Shown here one piece after another: positions 48,601 through 62,366 of a DNA stretch of 64,000 nt. The notes under the pieces are model-generated. The model saw nothing but the letters and a program-made list of their open reading frames with translations. It ran no database searches and had not been told where the DNA came from. Source of the DNA: Drosophila pseudoobscura (taxonomy: Eukaryota; Arthropoda; Insecta; Diptera; Drosophilidae); NCBI RefSeq assembly GCF_009870125.1, contig NC_046679.1, positions 25,916,001 through 25,980,000 of the forward strand. Reading direction: 5' to 3'. The position numbers were made by a program, and so were the translations under genes. Numbering within the stretch: position 1 is the stretch's first letter; each line of letters opens with the position of its first letter.

Positions 48601-49005
48601 GCTGGATACAGCTTTGTACTTTTCTCATTCGATATAAAAACCACTATTAACTAAGAAAACTTTACATATGTTTATATGTCCAATTCAAATACTAATTTAG
48701 ATCTTTCTGAATTAAAATTACCCCGGCAGTTTTCTTTCTTGGAACATGTGACATCGTAATATGGAATCAGTTTCCTAAACATGTACATAAGTATTTACAT
48801 ACATACAAAGACTATTCCTTAAAGACAAACCAAGACGGCAATTTTTATGTACATATATGTATATACTTAGAAAATATATATTTTCATATAAATATGCATT
48901 CATATTGATATGTATATACATATATGCATATATATACTAAATATTTTTATTCAACTTACCAGCCAATTGTTTCTTTAAGAGTAAAGATGACTGAAGTTCA
49001 GACAT
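45657..49005 (-). CDS. CG40045: UBE2G1-type ubiquitin-conjugating enzyme E2
   Basis: E2 enzyme that carries ubiquitin as a thioester and passes it on with E3 ligases, typically building Lys48 chains. Three exons on the minus strand (49005-48960, 47093-46991, 46014-45657) join in phase to give 168 residues, as in UBE2G1. Exon 1 encodes [15 protein letters not shown]; exon 2 encodes [20 protein letters not shown] and IIGPPDTL; exon 3 holds the core. The HPN motif ([16 protein letters not shown]) supplies the catalytic Cys, followed by the acidic-loop insertion characteristic of UBE2G/R types ([19 protein letters not shown]). Introns are 1,866 and 976 nt; the second contains transposon debris. 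A motif-1-like TGGTGACACTG with one mismatch lies upstream at 49093-49083 (minus strand). The CG number is recalled. Confidence 0.93.
46300..46770. repeat. Transposon debris in E2 intron 2
   Basis: A plus-strand frame has IGDWYAKFK (about 46365-46395), resembling the mariner WYAEFKRG motif. From 46490 the sequence matches 10880-11120 (AGGACAACGCGC, AAATTCCCCAAGC). It is not coding. Confidence 0.4.
47094..48959. other. Intron 1 of the E2 gene
   Basis: AT-rich with TACATATA-type microsatellites (about 48360-48405, 48785-48805 and 48850-48930). I see no exon or transposon frame in it. Confidence 0.6.
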
Positions 49006-49459
49006 ATTAAGTTTGTATCTATTATATTTCTCTAAAATAACGCACGCCTATTTTATACAAATTAAAATTTTTTTCTTAAACGCAGTGTCACCAAAAAAAA
49101 CAAATATGTGAAGACCGATGAGAAAGAATTTTCGTTCTTTATGGACTGAAAACAGATAAATGAACTGAAACTGGCCAGATTGGAATATATTGGGAACAAT
49201 AAATGAACTGGTTCATGGAACAGAGAAACAGAAACGAAACACAGACAAACCTAATATTCCACAAGACTTTAAAAAGAACTAGTGAGACCAGATATATAAA
49301 ACCTTACTGCATAAGCAGGATGTGTGAGCGAGAGAAATATATGATCCAGTTTGGTTTTGTGGTTAAACAGGTAGCAGCATTGCAGAGCGGCAGGGAAAGT
49401 ACAGAATCATACTTTGGAAATATAATTTGGATAAATAATAATAATACAGCATTATAGAC

Positions 49460-50216
49460 AGGCAGGTATTCAAAAAATTGTTTGTTTTAAGACTTCAAAA
49501 TTGGCTCTCCCGTTTAAAACGCAAGATTTTTTCAATACGGAAACATTTTCCTCGCCGAAATGAAAAATAAATGGTTTTAATACAACAAAACAAGTTTTAA
49601 TTGCAAAAGAAGGTTGACTTATTTATACATTTTACATAAATTTGACAGCAGGGCAATTTAAATTTTTCTCTTTTTAAAAACTATTTTTTTAACCGAATCG
49701 CAAAATTTTGAGTGAAAATATTTGGTCAGATCAACAAGCTGCCCGGGAAGTTGACATAAAAGCGTATTAAATCCCATATAATCAGCCAGGTTCCTTTTTT
49801 CAGATTCACAAAAGTTTTCCGATTTACTTTTGAATACACATAAATTGCGGCTCCCGTTTTCACATTCCACACGATTTATTCGCTTTCAATATGAAAACAT
49901 ATTCGTTAAATGAAAAGAAAACGGATTTTTATAAAACGAAACGGCCCTTAATTGCAAAAGAAAAAATAGATGACTGATTTATGCATTAACAAAAACATGA
50001 CACCTATATCAGGGTAATTTAACTTTTGCTTTCTTTATAAATAATTTTATTTTAACTCAACCTCAAATTTGGATCGGAAAAAATTGTCCAGGGCAACAAC
50101 AATTTTCCTTTTGGTGCAAACAGCAAAACTATGTGAAAACTGGAAAACCTTAAAACGAAACGTTTTGACTAAAAACGTAGTCCGCAAAAGTAAATGAAAA
50201 ACGGAGCCTGCCTAAA
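49460..50216. repeat. TIR-repeat family A, two copies in tandem
   Basis: 49460-49745 is a truncated copy (GGTCAGATCAACAAGC at 49724). 49790-50216 is a longer copy running from CAAAAGTTTTCCGATTTACT to a terminal CGGAGCCTGCCTAAA. Their interiors align with each other and with 14970-15695. Confidence 0.6.
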
Positions 50217-50829
50217 TATCATACATCGATCTTTTTTTTTTAAGTTTACGGCAGTTAAATCGACTTTGAAGCTGAAACTCTTCAAACAGTAAAAAATGCG
50301 CTTTTAAACTTATATAAAGGAATATTTAAAAAACATATACAAGAAAAATATCGGGAAAAGACCAAATATATTTTTGTAAAGTCAAGCCAATATTGAAAAA
50401 CACCCTAACAATTAGATGGTTTGGAAAAAAGGTTTTTCTTTGGAGCTGCCTACGCAACGGACCAGTTTTTATTGAATATTGCTAACAATGAATACACATT
50501 ATAAAAAATACCAAAAACAGCATTATACATTACATTTTTACTTCTTTTTCAACCTGAAACATGCAGTTTGTGAATAACTAATATCTGTTTTCGTCTGATT
50601 TATTTTAGTTAGTTAATTTATTTATATGTATTAGGCTCAACCGTATTGCGTCTTTGTCAAAATAAGTTTCTTTCGGAAACCACACATATGGCAGAATGTT
50701 TAAAGGAATTCAGACATTCACATTACGAAATAAAAAATGTTGTCTCAAGTCATATGTCAATAGCGAGCTCGAGTCAATGTAAATAGCCTATATGTAAGTA
50801 TCTTGATCTCCTGTACGAATTTAGGACGT
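50217..50829. other. Intergenic AT-rich stretch
   Basis: I see no gene or recognisable repeat. Confidence 0.4.
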
Positions 50830-51240
50830 GCAATGGATGCGCCGTCAAGTTTCCCAAGCGACACCAGGCCGAAACTTACGCGAAAAAAAAAACTCTATGA
50901 TTGTGCCAAATGGTAAAAACACTACCCTTGGATATCTTCACGATTTCAGCAATATCATCTAGCTTCAATTTACGGTCGGACAAAATCAATTAATGGACCT
51001 GCTTAATTTTTTCGGGGACAACTGCTTCCTTTGGCCGACCAGAGCGGTGTGCATCGTCAGTGTCCGTACGACCGCGTTTAAAATCAGCATACCAGTCGAT
51101 AAATGCTGATATGCCTATGGCAGAGGTGCCATAATGTTTGTCCGACCACTGTCTTGCTTCAACGGTGTTTTTTCCCATCAAAACGCAGTGTTTAATGAGC
51201 ACACGAAATTCCTTTTTTCCATTGTTTTGAAAATAACATA
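50830..51240 (-). mobile_element. Dead mariner transposase fragment
   Basis: The minus-strand frame 51202-50990 encodes the N-terminal DNA-binding part of a mariner transposase (GKNTVEARQWSDKHYG, WYADFKRGRTDTDDAHRSGR). After a stop the homology continues in frame (LILSDRKLKLDDIAEIVKIS) to about 50890. The catalytic DDD domain is missing. GGTTAGGTTAGG at about 51304-51315 may be its terminal-repeat remnant. Confidence 0.75.
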
Positions 51241-51340
51241 AGCAGCGTCACACAATAATGATCCGAATGACCACTATGTACTTTTTGTGTTAGAGGCGCT
51301 CTTAGGTTAGGTTAGGTTGAGGCGCTCTTAGTGATGTAAA

Positions 51341-51388
51341 AAAACATCGATGCATCGGACATCGTGTTGAGTGATGCATCGATGTTTT
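51341..51388. repeat. Perfect 16-bp inverted repeat with ATCGATGCATC arms
   Basis: The left arm 51341-51356 (AAAACATCGATGCATC) is the exact reverse complement of 51373-51388, with a 16-nt loop. The arms contain ATCGAT. It lies 730 nt upstream of Alg-2. Confidence 0.8.
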
Positions 51389-51779
51389 GAAAAAAATCGG
51401 TAGTTTAATTTCATATCATTCCACATTTGTCTTATGTAAGCAGAAACACAGCAATGCCAAAGTAAGTAAACATATTTGACTTAAAATGAATCAAATTTAC
51501 TATAGGTGGTATACATTTGTTTAAATATGAAACTGCGAACGCCGTTAACATCATTCGACGGCAAGCCGTTGTGTGTTTAGGAAGATATGAAGAGTACTGT
51601 TCAGTCACAGACATATACCTTATTAATATTACAGAATATACAGTACAATCTCATACCTCCAGTGAGACATGCAAGCTCACCTAGACAGCAATTACAAATC
51701 ATAGGATAGTAGAAAGCTCACTATTAATCTATGTCCGCTGAATTAAATTAAGATTCAATATTGGCGACGCACTCTCCGA

Positions 51780-51890
51780 TCAGTAAAAACTGTATCTATC
51801 TGAGTACTAGGCTTTAAGTTTATGTCTGGTGTCTGGTCAGTAAAACCTTTATCTATCTGAGTACTAGCTCTAAAGTTGAAGTCTGGCGGA
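51780..51890. repeat. Imperfect tandem duplication upstream of Alg-2
   Basis: CAGTAAAA, TATCTATCTGAGTACTAG and AGTCTGG/TGTCTGG phrases occur twice in the same order, offset by about 58 bp. Confidence 0.6.
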
Positions 51891-51997
51891 ATACGACCAT
51901 TACTGGAATACCCGAAATACTTTCATCTATTTAAAGCGCAACTCTAACCTCAGACTACCCTTGCCCAATAGCATAGCTATCGACTTATTCACCATCC

Positions 51998-52005
51998 AAT
52001 CGATA
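51998..52005 (+). promoter_or_regulatory. DRE-like site upstream of Alg-2
   Basis: AATCGATA fits the DRE core WATCGATW and lies 111 nt before the start codon. A related GCTATCGAC lies at about 51977-51985. DRE is common at fly housekeeping promoters. Confidence 0.5.
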
Positions 52006-52115
52006 GTATTACAACGAAAAATAGTGTTTGCACAAAATTCGTGAGTCAGAATTCATAAATTGTATGCACTTAAAAAAGGCGTATAAATCTGCTATACGAC
52101 ATTTTGTATGAAACG

Positions 52116-53214
<1,099 letters not shown>

Positions 53215-53310
53215 TGGTGTATATTAAAAAACTATCAACTTATTTATATATAAATTTTAAACAACATGAAATGACTTGTGTATATTAAATAGTGGATGCT
53301 ATTTTTGAGA

Positions 53311-53316
53311 AATAAA
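53311..53316 (+). terminator. Polyadenylation signal of Alg-2
   Basis: AATAAA about 97 nt after the stop codon. Confidence 0.6.
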
Positions 53317-54499
53317 CAATATTTCCTAATTTATACTCCGAAATAGTTCATTTTAACAAAACGATATTAAGTAATGGAATATATAATTGAAATGTTACTT
53401 TGTACGTTGATTTTAATAAAACTTGTTCATATTGTGCGTAAAAGGTGCTTTACAAAATTACGTCAAATTAGTCACTTGAAAGTCGGTACAAATAGTTTTC
53501 TTCCAAAATGTATTTGTATATAAAATAGAAGTGAGCAATACAATTCGAAAGGTCTTATCGAAAATGCGTGAGGTATAAATCATTTTCTTACAAATCTTTT
53601 TAAGACATTAAAATGTTGAATAATCCCTCTAATGAAAAAACTAAAAACGTAGTCGTTTCGGTCAGTATAAGCTCTTGACAGAATCTTTTACGAACTGCAT
53701 GACAATAAAATCATTTTATGTGTACCCGTCAATTTGTTGTCTGGGTTTTTACGTCAGACTTTTCTATTTTATCTAGCAGTCCCGAAGACCATGCAGCTCC
53801 CTATCGAAGCGTCATGAATCCTTCCTTCCCATCATCTTTCGAGGATTCCTGTGTGCATTACCAAAAATCCAGCTGCTGTAATGGCCTCCCTGTTGGCTGC
53901 AATCAATTTCAACATCGCATACGTCCATTACTCCATAGCTTCTAAAACAGCAATAGAGCCTGGTATTGGACAGGGCTGCATTAACAATATCCTCGGGCAG
54001 TAGCGCTTCAAATATCCTGTAAAACCACCATGAGACTCGTATGTGAGAAATTGGTTGCGCTAAACCGAATCCAGTTAGTTCCACAGTTCCACTGGGGAAA
54101 CGAGAATTTGATGAGTGTGCCAAAACCGGATCGGCCAAGCCACCTACGGATAAAGGAGAGCATACTGCGAGGGCGTAGGCCCAATTATGGTGTTTGAAAA
54201 TACAAGATAAGACAGGGGGTGCAATACTATCCCCGATAGTCAGGTGCGACAGGTTAGGGGCTGCCCGCTATATAAAGGAGAATAAATGGTTTCTCTTGGA
54301 TTTTCATGAAAGGACATTTTTTTTCTTTTTCTACTTTATAATAAACACTGAGATACGTTAAATTAAATAAGGTTCGCAGCTTTTGAGAATTACGATACGG
54401 ATATAAAAATTTTTTAGAAGCTAACAATAAGTTTTCAAATCTTAATCTTATCACCCATTTTACAGTATTAATATTATTTTACTATTTAAGTTAGATTAG
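53317..54499. other. Intergenic stretch with an unassigned ORF
   Basis: A minus-strand 108-codon frame (54138-53812, with GFGLAQPISHIRVSWWF and VEIDCSQQGGHYSSWIF) lies in a GC-richer block at 53720-54250. I do not recognise it. It has no signal peptide or splice support and may be part of a transposon or a gene fragment. The rest is AT-rich. Confidence 0.3.
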
Positions 54500-55890
54500 C
54501 TAGCGGAATCGGGTTTTTTATTGTTTTTTTTTTTTTATTGGACCTTATCTTTATATTGGACTTTGATTTGAAATGACAGCATCTTTTAATGAAATTACTG
54601 CACCATCAAGTGGCTCGTGAGACACCAGCAGAAGGCTGTTATGCGCGGATCCCAAGCAAAACGCAGAACTCATCCCGTCCAACCGATCGAGGGGCGCTGC
54701 CGCATAACGAGCGGCGCGTAGCCGAACCGAACGCGAACATGCAGGAAAATTAGAACTTAGCTTACTAAGAGAACTAAACATGCTTTTAAAACACAAATAT
54801 AATTTATAATTACGAGAAACGTTTGGGGATATTAGTAATTTAATGAAAGAGGAAGGGAATTAGTGGTGGATATAATCTGGTAGAGGGAATTCATAGTGAA
54901 TTCATATTTATAGTGAATCTAATAGGAATCGTGAAGATTATGCGGCTCAACAGAACAGGGCTTTCTACGTCACCCTACCATCAAGCTATGCATACAATCA
55001 GACTAATCATTTTTCTACGGTTAACTAAGGATGGGAGATTTACTAATAGCAATCTATTAGAGTAAGATGGCATTCTCACAAATGCATCCCAGTTAAGGCC
55101 CCGCAGAGCAAAGAGTAAAAATTGTTCTGTACTGATTCGATACGGTCCTGGTGTACTTTGTACTGAGGGCACCATACACAGGAGCCGTATTCTAAGATCG
55201 GACGAACAAGGTATAGAGAGTCTTTGTTATAGGGGTCGTAAAATTCCTTTAACCACCTCTTTATAAAGCCAAGCACGCTCATGGCCTTATTTACCATGGT
55301 AGAAATGTTATCAGAAAACTTTAGCTTGGCAAATAATATAACACCAAGATCATTCAAAAAGGTAATTCTATCAAGAGAACTACCGCATTGGGTATAGCGA
55401 GCCAACGAGCGGCTGGAACGATGAAATGTCACTATTTTGCATTTCGAGGCACAAATTATTGAGATCGGATTGCAAGCAAGAATGAAATGAAATTTTCTTA
55501 TACTGGACACGGAGTTTAACATCATCCCCATATATGAGTATATGAGTTGGAGATATATGTGACTTGCAAAGATGTTGCAAGTGCGGAGTCCACACAGAGC
55601 CTCGGCGCAGTACCTGAGTACACAACCTGGAACCCCGTCTGGACCCGGTGAAAACACCGGCTTAACTAGTCGAAGATCATGAAGTATCCCTACTTCATTA
55701 AACAAGTGAATGAAAATTACGTTCGACCTCGGTAAACCGTATGGGTACGGATGACCAGAGTAGCTTTCCTCAGAATAGGTGGTTTGGAAAAATTGGACAA
55801 AAAGATCGGCAATTGCCTGATCATTATTTGCCAACGTATTAAGAAATGATAGCGAGGATGGGTGTGCGGACATTCTACGCTTACTGTTTA
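54500..55890 (-). mobile_element. Jockey-like non-LTR retrotransposon, best-preserved copy
   Basis: The frame 55873-55076 (265 codons) covers RT sequence from SFLNTLANNDQAIADLFVQF through FSPGPDGVPG to LVRPILEYGSCVWCPQYKVH; the expected YxDD block is missing, so an internal deletion is likely. A second piece (MPSYSNRLLLVNLPSLVNRR) continues to 54981. The 3' untranslated part ends near a T-rich run at 54518-54538 (poly(A) on the minus strand). Copies of the same family lie at 4354-5230 and 19360-19815. Confidence 0.75.
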
Positions 55891-56749
55891 CGAGGCAGTA
55901 AAACCAACTTCTTGAAATTTTGTATAAAGCCTTGATTTGAAGTTTTTTAGACTAAATCTATTTGGTAAGGGGTTTCCCAGAGCTAATCGGATAAGAAAGC
56001 GGTATACAAGAATCAAAAAATGTGTCAAGTGCATTATACAAAATGTTTGTGATTTTTATAACATCAGTGTACAAGCGTCTCGTCTGTACAGTCGTCTCGT
56101 CTCTTTTATTTTTCGTCTTTCGCCGAAATATACCTGAATACCTTTTATTTATAATCGAGGCTACAAGTTTGTTACACGTCCTTTCGCACTGTGAGTTGGG
56201 GTCCTTTATCGCGCAGTGATCTATCTGTGGATCTGCTGCGGGACCGAATTCGGGTTAGTAGCTTTTCCTACTTTCATTCGGTTTTGCTGGCCGAACGTTT
56301 TATTTCCGTAGAGGGGGATATCTCCGTGCTCAATGTATTTTCGATTTCACCACTGATTTATTATATGGATGGATATATTTGATTAGATATGGGTTTCCGA
56401 ACGCATAAGGTATACAGATTCTTAATCAGCATCCATAGCCGAATTGATAGAGCCATGTGTGTTAGTCCATCTTGTTTGACAACTAGAGACTATATGAGCT
56501 AGAGCAATGAAATGTTGTATCACACTGAATCAAGGTTATTTTTTTTTAATTTAGCCATGCCATTTTCCGATGTGTTCCCTCGTGAAAAAGTTTATTACAA
56601 CGATGGCTATCTTGTCTCCGGCAGTGGTGTCGATGAGAGCGGTGCTTCCCGTGAGTCCTCACTTACAAGGACGAAATTAAGAAACCTGATTTGGGCAGAC
56701 AAAAATAATCCAAAGAGCTGAAGTAACGAGTAAGTAAATCGAAATTGAA
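55891..56749. other. Unassigned stretch with a DINE-1-like fragment
   Basis: 56400-56520 has TTCTTAATCAGCATCCATAG, GATAGAGCCATGTGTGTTAG and ACTATATGAGCTAGAGCAAT, a decayed DINE-1 order. A plus-strand frame at about 56551-56721 (MPFSDVFPREKVYYNDGYLV) is unrecognised and has no supporting signals. Confidence 0.4.
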
Positions 56750-59700
56750 AATCAGCCGCCAGCGTGCCTTCAACTTTTGAATAGCGCACAGAACGGTTTA
56801 AGGCTCTCAGAGTTTTCTTTGCTTGGTACTTTGTCGCAGGTCACAGTTTGACGGCGATTTCCAAGGGCCGGGCAGTGGCAGAAGAAGTGGGGGGACCGAT
56901 TCCTCCTCTTCCTAGTCGCGACAACTCCTGCAGAAGTCGTTATGAGGGATTGACAGTCTAGAGACATGAGTGGCGATCTGCCAGTGTCCGTGATGGCTCG
57001 AGTTACTGCAGAGCATTGTGATATACTGAGTCTATATAGCTCCTCCAAGCGCTTTTTTGATCGATTAGGCCATATCGATCTCGAGACTTTACAGGAGATG
57101 GTTTGCTGCCATCTCCTGTTTGCATTTTGCTCGAACAATTCAGGCATGAGAAGCCTGCACGAAGCCAAAGGCATCGCTACTTGCTCCCTCTGCGATAAGA
57201 TAGGAATATTAATGCCCTGCCTGGCTAGCTCGTCGGCGGCGTCGTTTCCCTCGATGTCCCTGTGGACGGGGACCCATATAAGGAAGAGATCTAACTGCTC
57301 TGCGATCTCATGCAGAGACCTTCGGCTGCCGCTTACAGTCGCTGAACTAACTTTGAGGCGTCAGTGTAGTAGTGGACCGAATTTTCAGGTCCTGGTTCGT
57401 CCATCTCCCAGTCCTCCCTAGGTGGGATTGATACCTGGAAAGGCGTCGAGAGGTGATCACTGGGGAAACAATAATCTGTCCTATCGGGTAATTGCGGGAG
57501 TCTCGTCAGGATTCCCGAGTGCCCAAACACGGACGCTTTCCACACTTTGGCTTCTCTCATTCAGAGGGCAGAAAGTGTTGCAACCAGCATTGTATCGAGG
57601 ACTTCACTTGTTGTAGTGCGTAGCCCGACAGTTATGCATAGCTCTGCCATGCTTTGAACTCTGACGAGTTTATTGAGGCATGTTCTTTTTGTCTAAGGCT
57701 GGACACCATACCACCACTCCATAGAGCATGATCGGTCGTTTGATGGCGGTGTAAAGCCACCGGACTATATAGGGGGTCATTTCCCATTTTAGTCCGATGG
57801 CTTTCCTGCAAGTATAGAGGGCCACTGTGGCTTTCTTTACTCTGTCCTCTATGCTCAATTTCCAGTCGAGCTTTCTGTCGAAGATACTTGGCGTTGTTGC
57901 TGAAAACTAGCGCTTCCCCACATAGTCTAGGGGAATCAGTACCGGAACTTTGTATTTCCTAGTGAAAAGCACCAGTTCCGTTTCAGACGGGTTGACGCCT
58001 AACCCGCATTTGTCTGCCCATTTCGATATTTTCGTGAGAGTACTTGTCATGCACTCACACAACGTCTGCGGAAATTTTCCGGAGAGTGCTATAGCAACAT
58101 CGTCCGCATACGCCAACACGCGGCAGTGGTGGCACTCCGCCCTCTTATGACAAATCTGGTGGACCATGACGTCCCCAGTGATGCCTCAACCGTCCTGCAT
58201 TGTAGCATCTGATCGATCAGGCTCACCGTCCGGGAGTCAACCCCCAGGTCCGTCAGGGTACCCGTGATGGCGTTCGGGAGGATGTTATTAAAGGCACCTT
58301 TTTTGTCGAGGAAGGCTACTAGGGTGTACTCCTTACAGTTAAGGGACGCTTCTATGATCGATGTGATCGTGTGTAGGGCCGTTTCGGTGGATCTTCCCTT
58401 CCGATACCATCTGGCCCCGCAGACTTGTATAGTTTGAAGTTTTTGATTGCCCAGGAAATGTTCTCCTGGCTTAGCAGGTTCGTGATATCACTTGAGGCAA
58501 CGGAAAGCGCCGCGAAGTAGCATGGTCTGTTTTCATCGCAGCCGGGGAAGTGGGTGCTGAGGAGAAGATATAGCGACTCGTTGCTAGACGTTGTACACGA
58601 TTTGTCGGCATTCTTCAGGTAGCCCAGAGTGTGTGTAGTCTTTGAGAAAACTTTGCGCAAGCGCGAGGCTTCTGAGTTGTTCTCTATTTAGCTACAGAAC
58701 TTACGCCATGAGGTGCGTTTGGCTTTTCTAAGTTATTTATTATAAGTTGATAGACTGACCTTGTATTCGTCGCAGTTCCGCTCAACGTTCTCAGCCTTAG
58801 CTGTGTTAAAGAATCTCCGGTTTCCCCAGTTTAGGGGTCTACCATTCAGGTTTCTTCCGGCCTCTGCTCTTGCCAGAGGGCAGACTTTATCGAGCGCCTT
58901 ATTGCAGACGTCGTTGAAGATCTTAAGAAGACAAGTCGTGGTCTCCCTTAAAAATGAGAAAGAGAATATAGTTTCCACGTACCTGTGGTCCGAGAAGAAC
59001 ACTCCTTCCAGGACCTCCAGGATACAATGTTACTCTGTATCTCATGAGAGGCAAGCGTGAGGTCCAGGAGCTCCGTGCGGTTTTTAATAATGAAGGTGAG
59101 GTCACTACCCCGGTTTAATAAGATCATCTGAGTGGTCAGTAAGTAACTGAAAAGGTACTCACCCCTTTCGTTTGTGTCAGTGCTTCCCCACTGACAGTGA
59201 TGTGCGTTGGCGTCGCACCCCACAATTAGGCCGATGTCCTTGGCCGCTCAGACTGCGGTTATAGCCCGGGGAGGCGCGTGTGGAGGGGGGTCTGGTTGAT
59301 CATGCCCCATCTTTGCGGAGCAGATACTCAGTAAGCGCTCCTGGCCTTCGAGGCTCACTGCGGCGTGGTCTTAATTGCTGAAATTTGTTAAATTTGTGAA
59401 AATAAGTACAACTATCTTTTTGCAATAATGCAGGTACGAATTTTAGCTGTGGTTTGAGCTACGTATAGCTTGTAGTCGGAAGTCGTCAGACCGGAGACCC
59501 TGTTTCCTGTCGGCTCCACCCTTGGCCAGACGGAGCAGTAGAGCAGCGCATGCTGCCTTACAATGGTGAAGGCTTTTCTGCTGGAGCTTCAATGACATTC
59601 CTGAGGCTCAGCATTGAGGCTCACACCATTGTTGTTTCTAGATCGCTGTCGGGGGACTCCGGCTCCTCCCCGACAACGATGTGGCTGAGACCTCTGGCTA

Positions 59701-60990
59701 GGTCGCTCTCATCGAACGCGTAGTCATCCAGAATGTCTTCCGACACCATGGACGCCGCGTCTGTTGCCGGGTTGTCTTCCTCACACGAGTCCCCCTCTTT
59801 CGGGATCTCCGGCAGCTCCGGCAGCTCCGGGTCTGGCTCGACCTCCACTTGCCTGCCCTTGCGATCGACTTGTAGGTGGTTATGGTGACCTTTGGGGTGG
59901 GGGTGCAGACTAGCAGTAACCTGAGGATTTTCTCAGGTTCTGCAGGTTTAGCCGAGACCCATGCTCTGGCTCTCGGACGTCTGGGGACATCCTCCCATCC
60001 CACAGCCTCCAGTTTCGCCCCTGGATAGACCTCTTTGAGGGCAGCCACAGCCTTCATGTAGAGGGCCGCACAGCGAGTGTCTTAGCAGGCGATGGCTGAC
60101 ACTTTGGCGGTGGTCCGCCGTTCTCCTCCAGTTCCTGTAGGAACCGGTCCTGGAGCTCGTTCTCCACCAGATGCAACTTTTTGTGCCCCTGTCCAGGACG
60201 CCGATTATGGTCTTGCCCCTCGCCACCTCAGCGAACGATCGGTTCGTGAGGTGGGTCTTCACCCGCTTCACCGACTGAGTCTCTTTCCCCGTCTTCCTTG
60301 GACCTGGTTTCCAGGCGTTGATGTAGAGGGATGGTCTTCTCCCTCCGGTACTTTAAAAGGAGTACCGAGCTCCTTTGCGGTGTTTTTGGTTTTAATATTT
60401 TGAGTAGTTGACATTGTTGTTACCACGAGAAGGCGGGAGGGGGTTGGTCACCCGAGGCGTAGACCGCTTGCCCCGGGAAGCCTAATTTAAAGTGGAGGTC
60501 GGCAGGTATCCAGAGTTCGCATATTAGCGACCGAGCCGACCAACTCGGCCATGAATCTTTCTGCATATAACAGTGTCACCTTGGATTGGGGTAATTTCAC
60601 TGAGAGTTTTTTTTCTCTCCCGACTACCATTCGCCAGTATCCTGGCAGAGACATGACCGTACCAGGACCTGTTTCCTGCCGGCCTCACGCGGAGAGTATA
60701 GTCGCACTTGCACCGGTGTGTACAATTACGGCGGGTGACGGTTCGCTCGCAACCCTCTGTATCCTAGGGGTGTGGGACGCAGGCCGCACCGGGTATTCCT
60801 ATTCGGAGCGGCTGCGCATCATTCCGAGCTTACAGTTGTGCAAGCCGACCCTCCTTCCGTTTATCCCCCTGTAGTACCCGATGGCTGACGGCCTGACTCA
60901 CACACTTCTATCCCTACTTACTACCTTCCCACATTCCAACCCTCACACTCACCTCACACTTTGCCGGACTCAGTGCGTTATTCGACGATT
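56750..60990 (-). mobile_element. LOA/Bilbo-like non-LTR retrotransposon, broken
   Basis: Read from the right: a GC-rich 5' region (60990-60420), ORF1/gag-like sequence (60271-59621), endonuclease (59223-58948, GCDANAHHCQWGSTDTNERG), RT N-terminal part (58660-58352, YKSAGPDGIG), RT catalytic block (58167-57907, VLAYADDVAIALSG), thumb (57858-57670), RNase H (57560-57333, HYYTDASKL) and a tail (57174-56770, including FCHCPALGNRR). Each domain is in its own broken frame, so it cannot make a polyprotein. RNase H after RT and the GCDANAHH endonuclease motif point to the LOA/R1-like side of the non-LTR tree. Confidence 0.78.
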
Positions 60991-61019
60991 CAGCCTGGCT
61001 GGACAATCGGTAGAACAGA

Positions 61020-61930
61020 ATAAAATAATTTAAGCAAACAAAACACAAACGAGTATGGCACTTCCAATTGCCAACAGGGAGCAATCCCAAACAGGGAAAG
61101 GCAGAGGTCCAAAAGGTTCAGTTCAGAAGGTTCAGTGGGCATCGAGGTTGCTCCTTAACTTCAGCACGGATTTGCCAATGAAAGAAGCCAAAGAAGCAGA
61201 GCTGGCAGGAGATTGCTAGAGAAAGAAGGCGGATTGGCATCCCGAACAATGGCTCCAAGATTCCCGAAAACAAGGGGGAGTGGGTGGAAGCAGTGGCCGA
61301 CAGCTGCTTCGACCTAGTGATTACACAGCACGGACCTACCAGTCTTCAAAAGACATGGGGTGGTATTAGGGCAGCATCAAGATAATAGTCTGCGAAAACG
61401 AACTATTTAAAGAAGCGGATGCGAAATGCCCGTCGCTGCAGACTGTAGCGAAGTGCTTTGCGGACCAACATTTGGGTAACGCGGCGGGAGCCGGAAGGAT
61501 CCATCCTTAGACTGGCAGATGGTCAAAGTTTAGACGAAATAGGGCCCAACAAACCAGACGGTAGTCGTCCTCAATAAGAAGTCATCGGACCTGATTGAGG
61601 CAGCGAAAGATGGGCTCAACTTCTGGTTAAGTTGGACGCAGCGGCCGAGGCGCTTTCAGAGCTGGAGACGGCACTAAACGGTTACTCCTCTGGCACGACG
61701 GAGGACGCGTGACGTCGAGGCGATGTTTCACGATCTGTTGATCTCTGGAAACATCTTCAGAGCTATCAACCACTGTAATATTGGCATCTGGGTCGTCTAC
61801 GATATCATCGTGACACATCGCCTCGAGATGATTTTACAGATCAATCCACCACTGTAAAGCAGCATCCGCTCCAACACTCTGGTAGAGTTCTGCGTATAAG
61901 TGACGAAGGAGTATAAACTAATTATAGCCT
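61020..61930 (+). mobile_element. Second LOA-like ORF1 fragment in opposite orientation
   Basis: Plus-strand pieces read as ORF1-type sequence (CPSLQTVAKCFADQHLG, SSDLIEAAKDGLNFWL, VKLDAAAEALSELETALNG) with stops and frame changes. It begins just after the 5' end of the minus-strand LOA-like element, so the two lie head to head. Confidence 0.45.
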
Positions 61931-62366
61931 AAAACAAAGGTTATGTCCGCAAATTCTTGCAAGAAAGCACTTTAATATCTTTCTGCTGCATAACCACATG
62001 TCGCAAATTATTGGCCATGCCCTACATTTATAATGAAAAAGGGACAGGAGGTTATGGCCCTCAAAATCCATTTGATAGATGTAAAACTCCGTCCACCATC
62101 CGTCAAAAACAGCTGATCCCAATAACAAGTACATTAAATTTGGGCGGAAGATTTGTTAATTATTTTTTCATAATGGATGATGAAGATAGGTCTAGGAAAA
62201 GATCTTGATAGCCACTATAATATTGTGATGCTGTATTTGACAACAAAATTAGAAGCTTGCAACAAATGAGTAGCGCGAACAGCCAGATAGTAGCAACAGT
62301 GGATAAGATCTACAATCGCAAAATATTCTGTAGACTGTATGAACATGAATACCGTATTTATTTGTA
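61931..62366. other. Unassigned stretch
   Basis: Contains a short frame ending FIMDDEDRSRKRS at about 62208. No domain is recognised. Confidence 0.3.
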
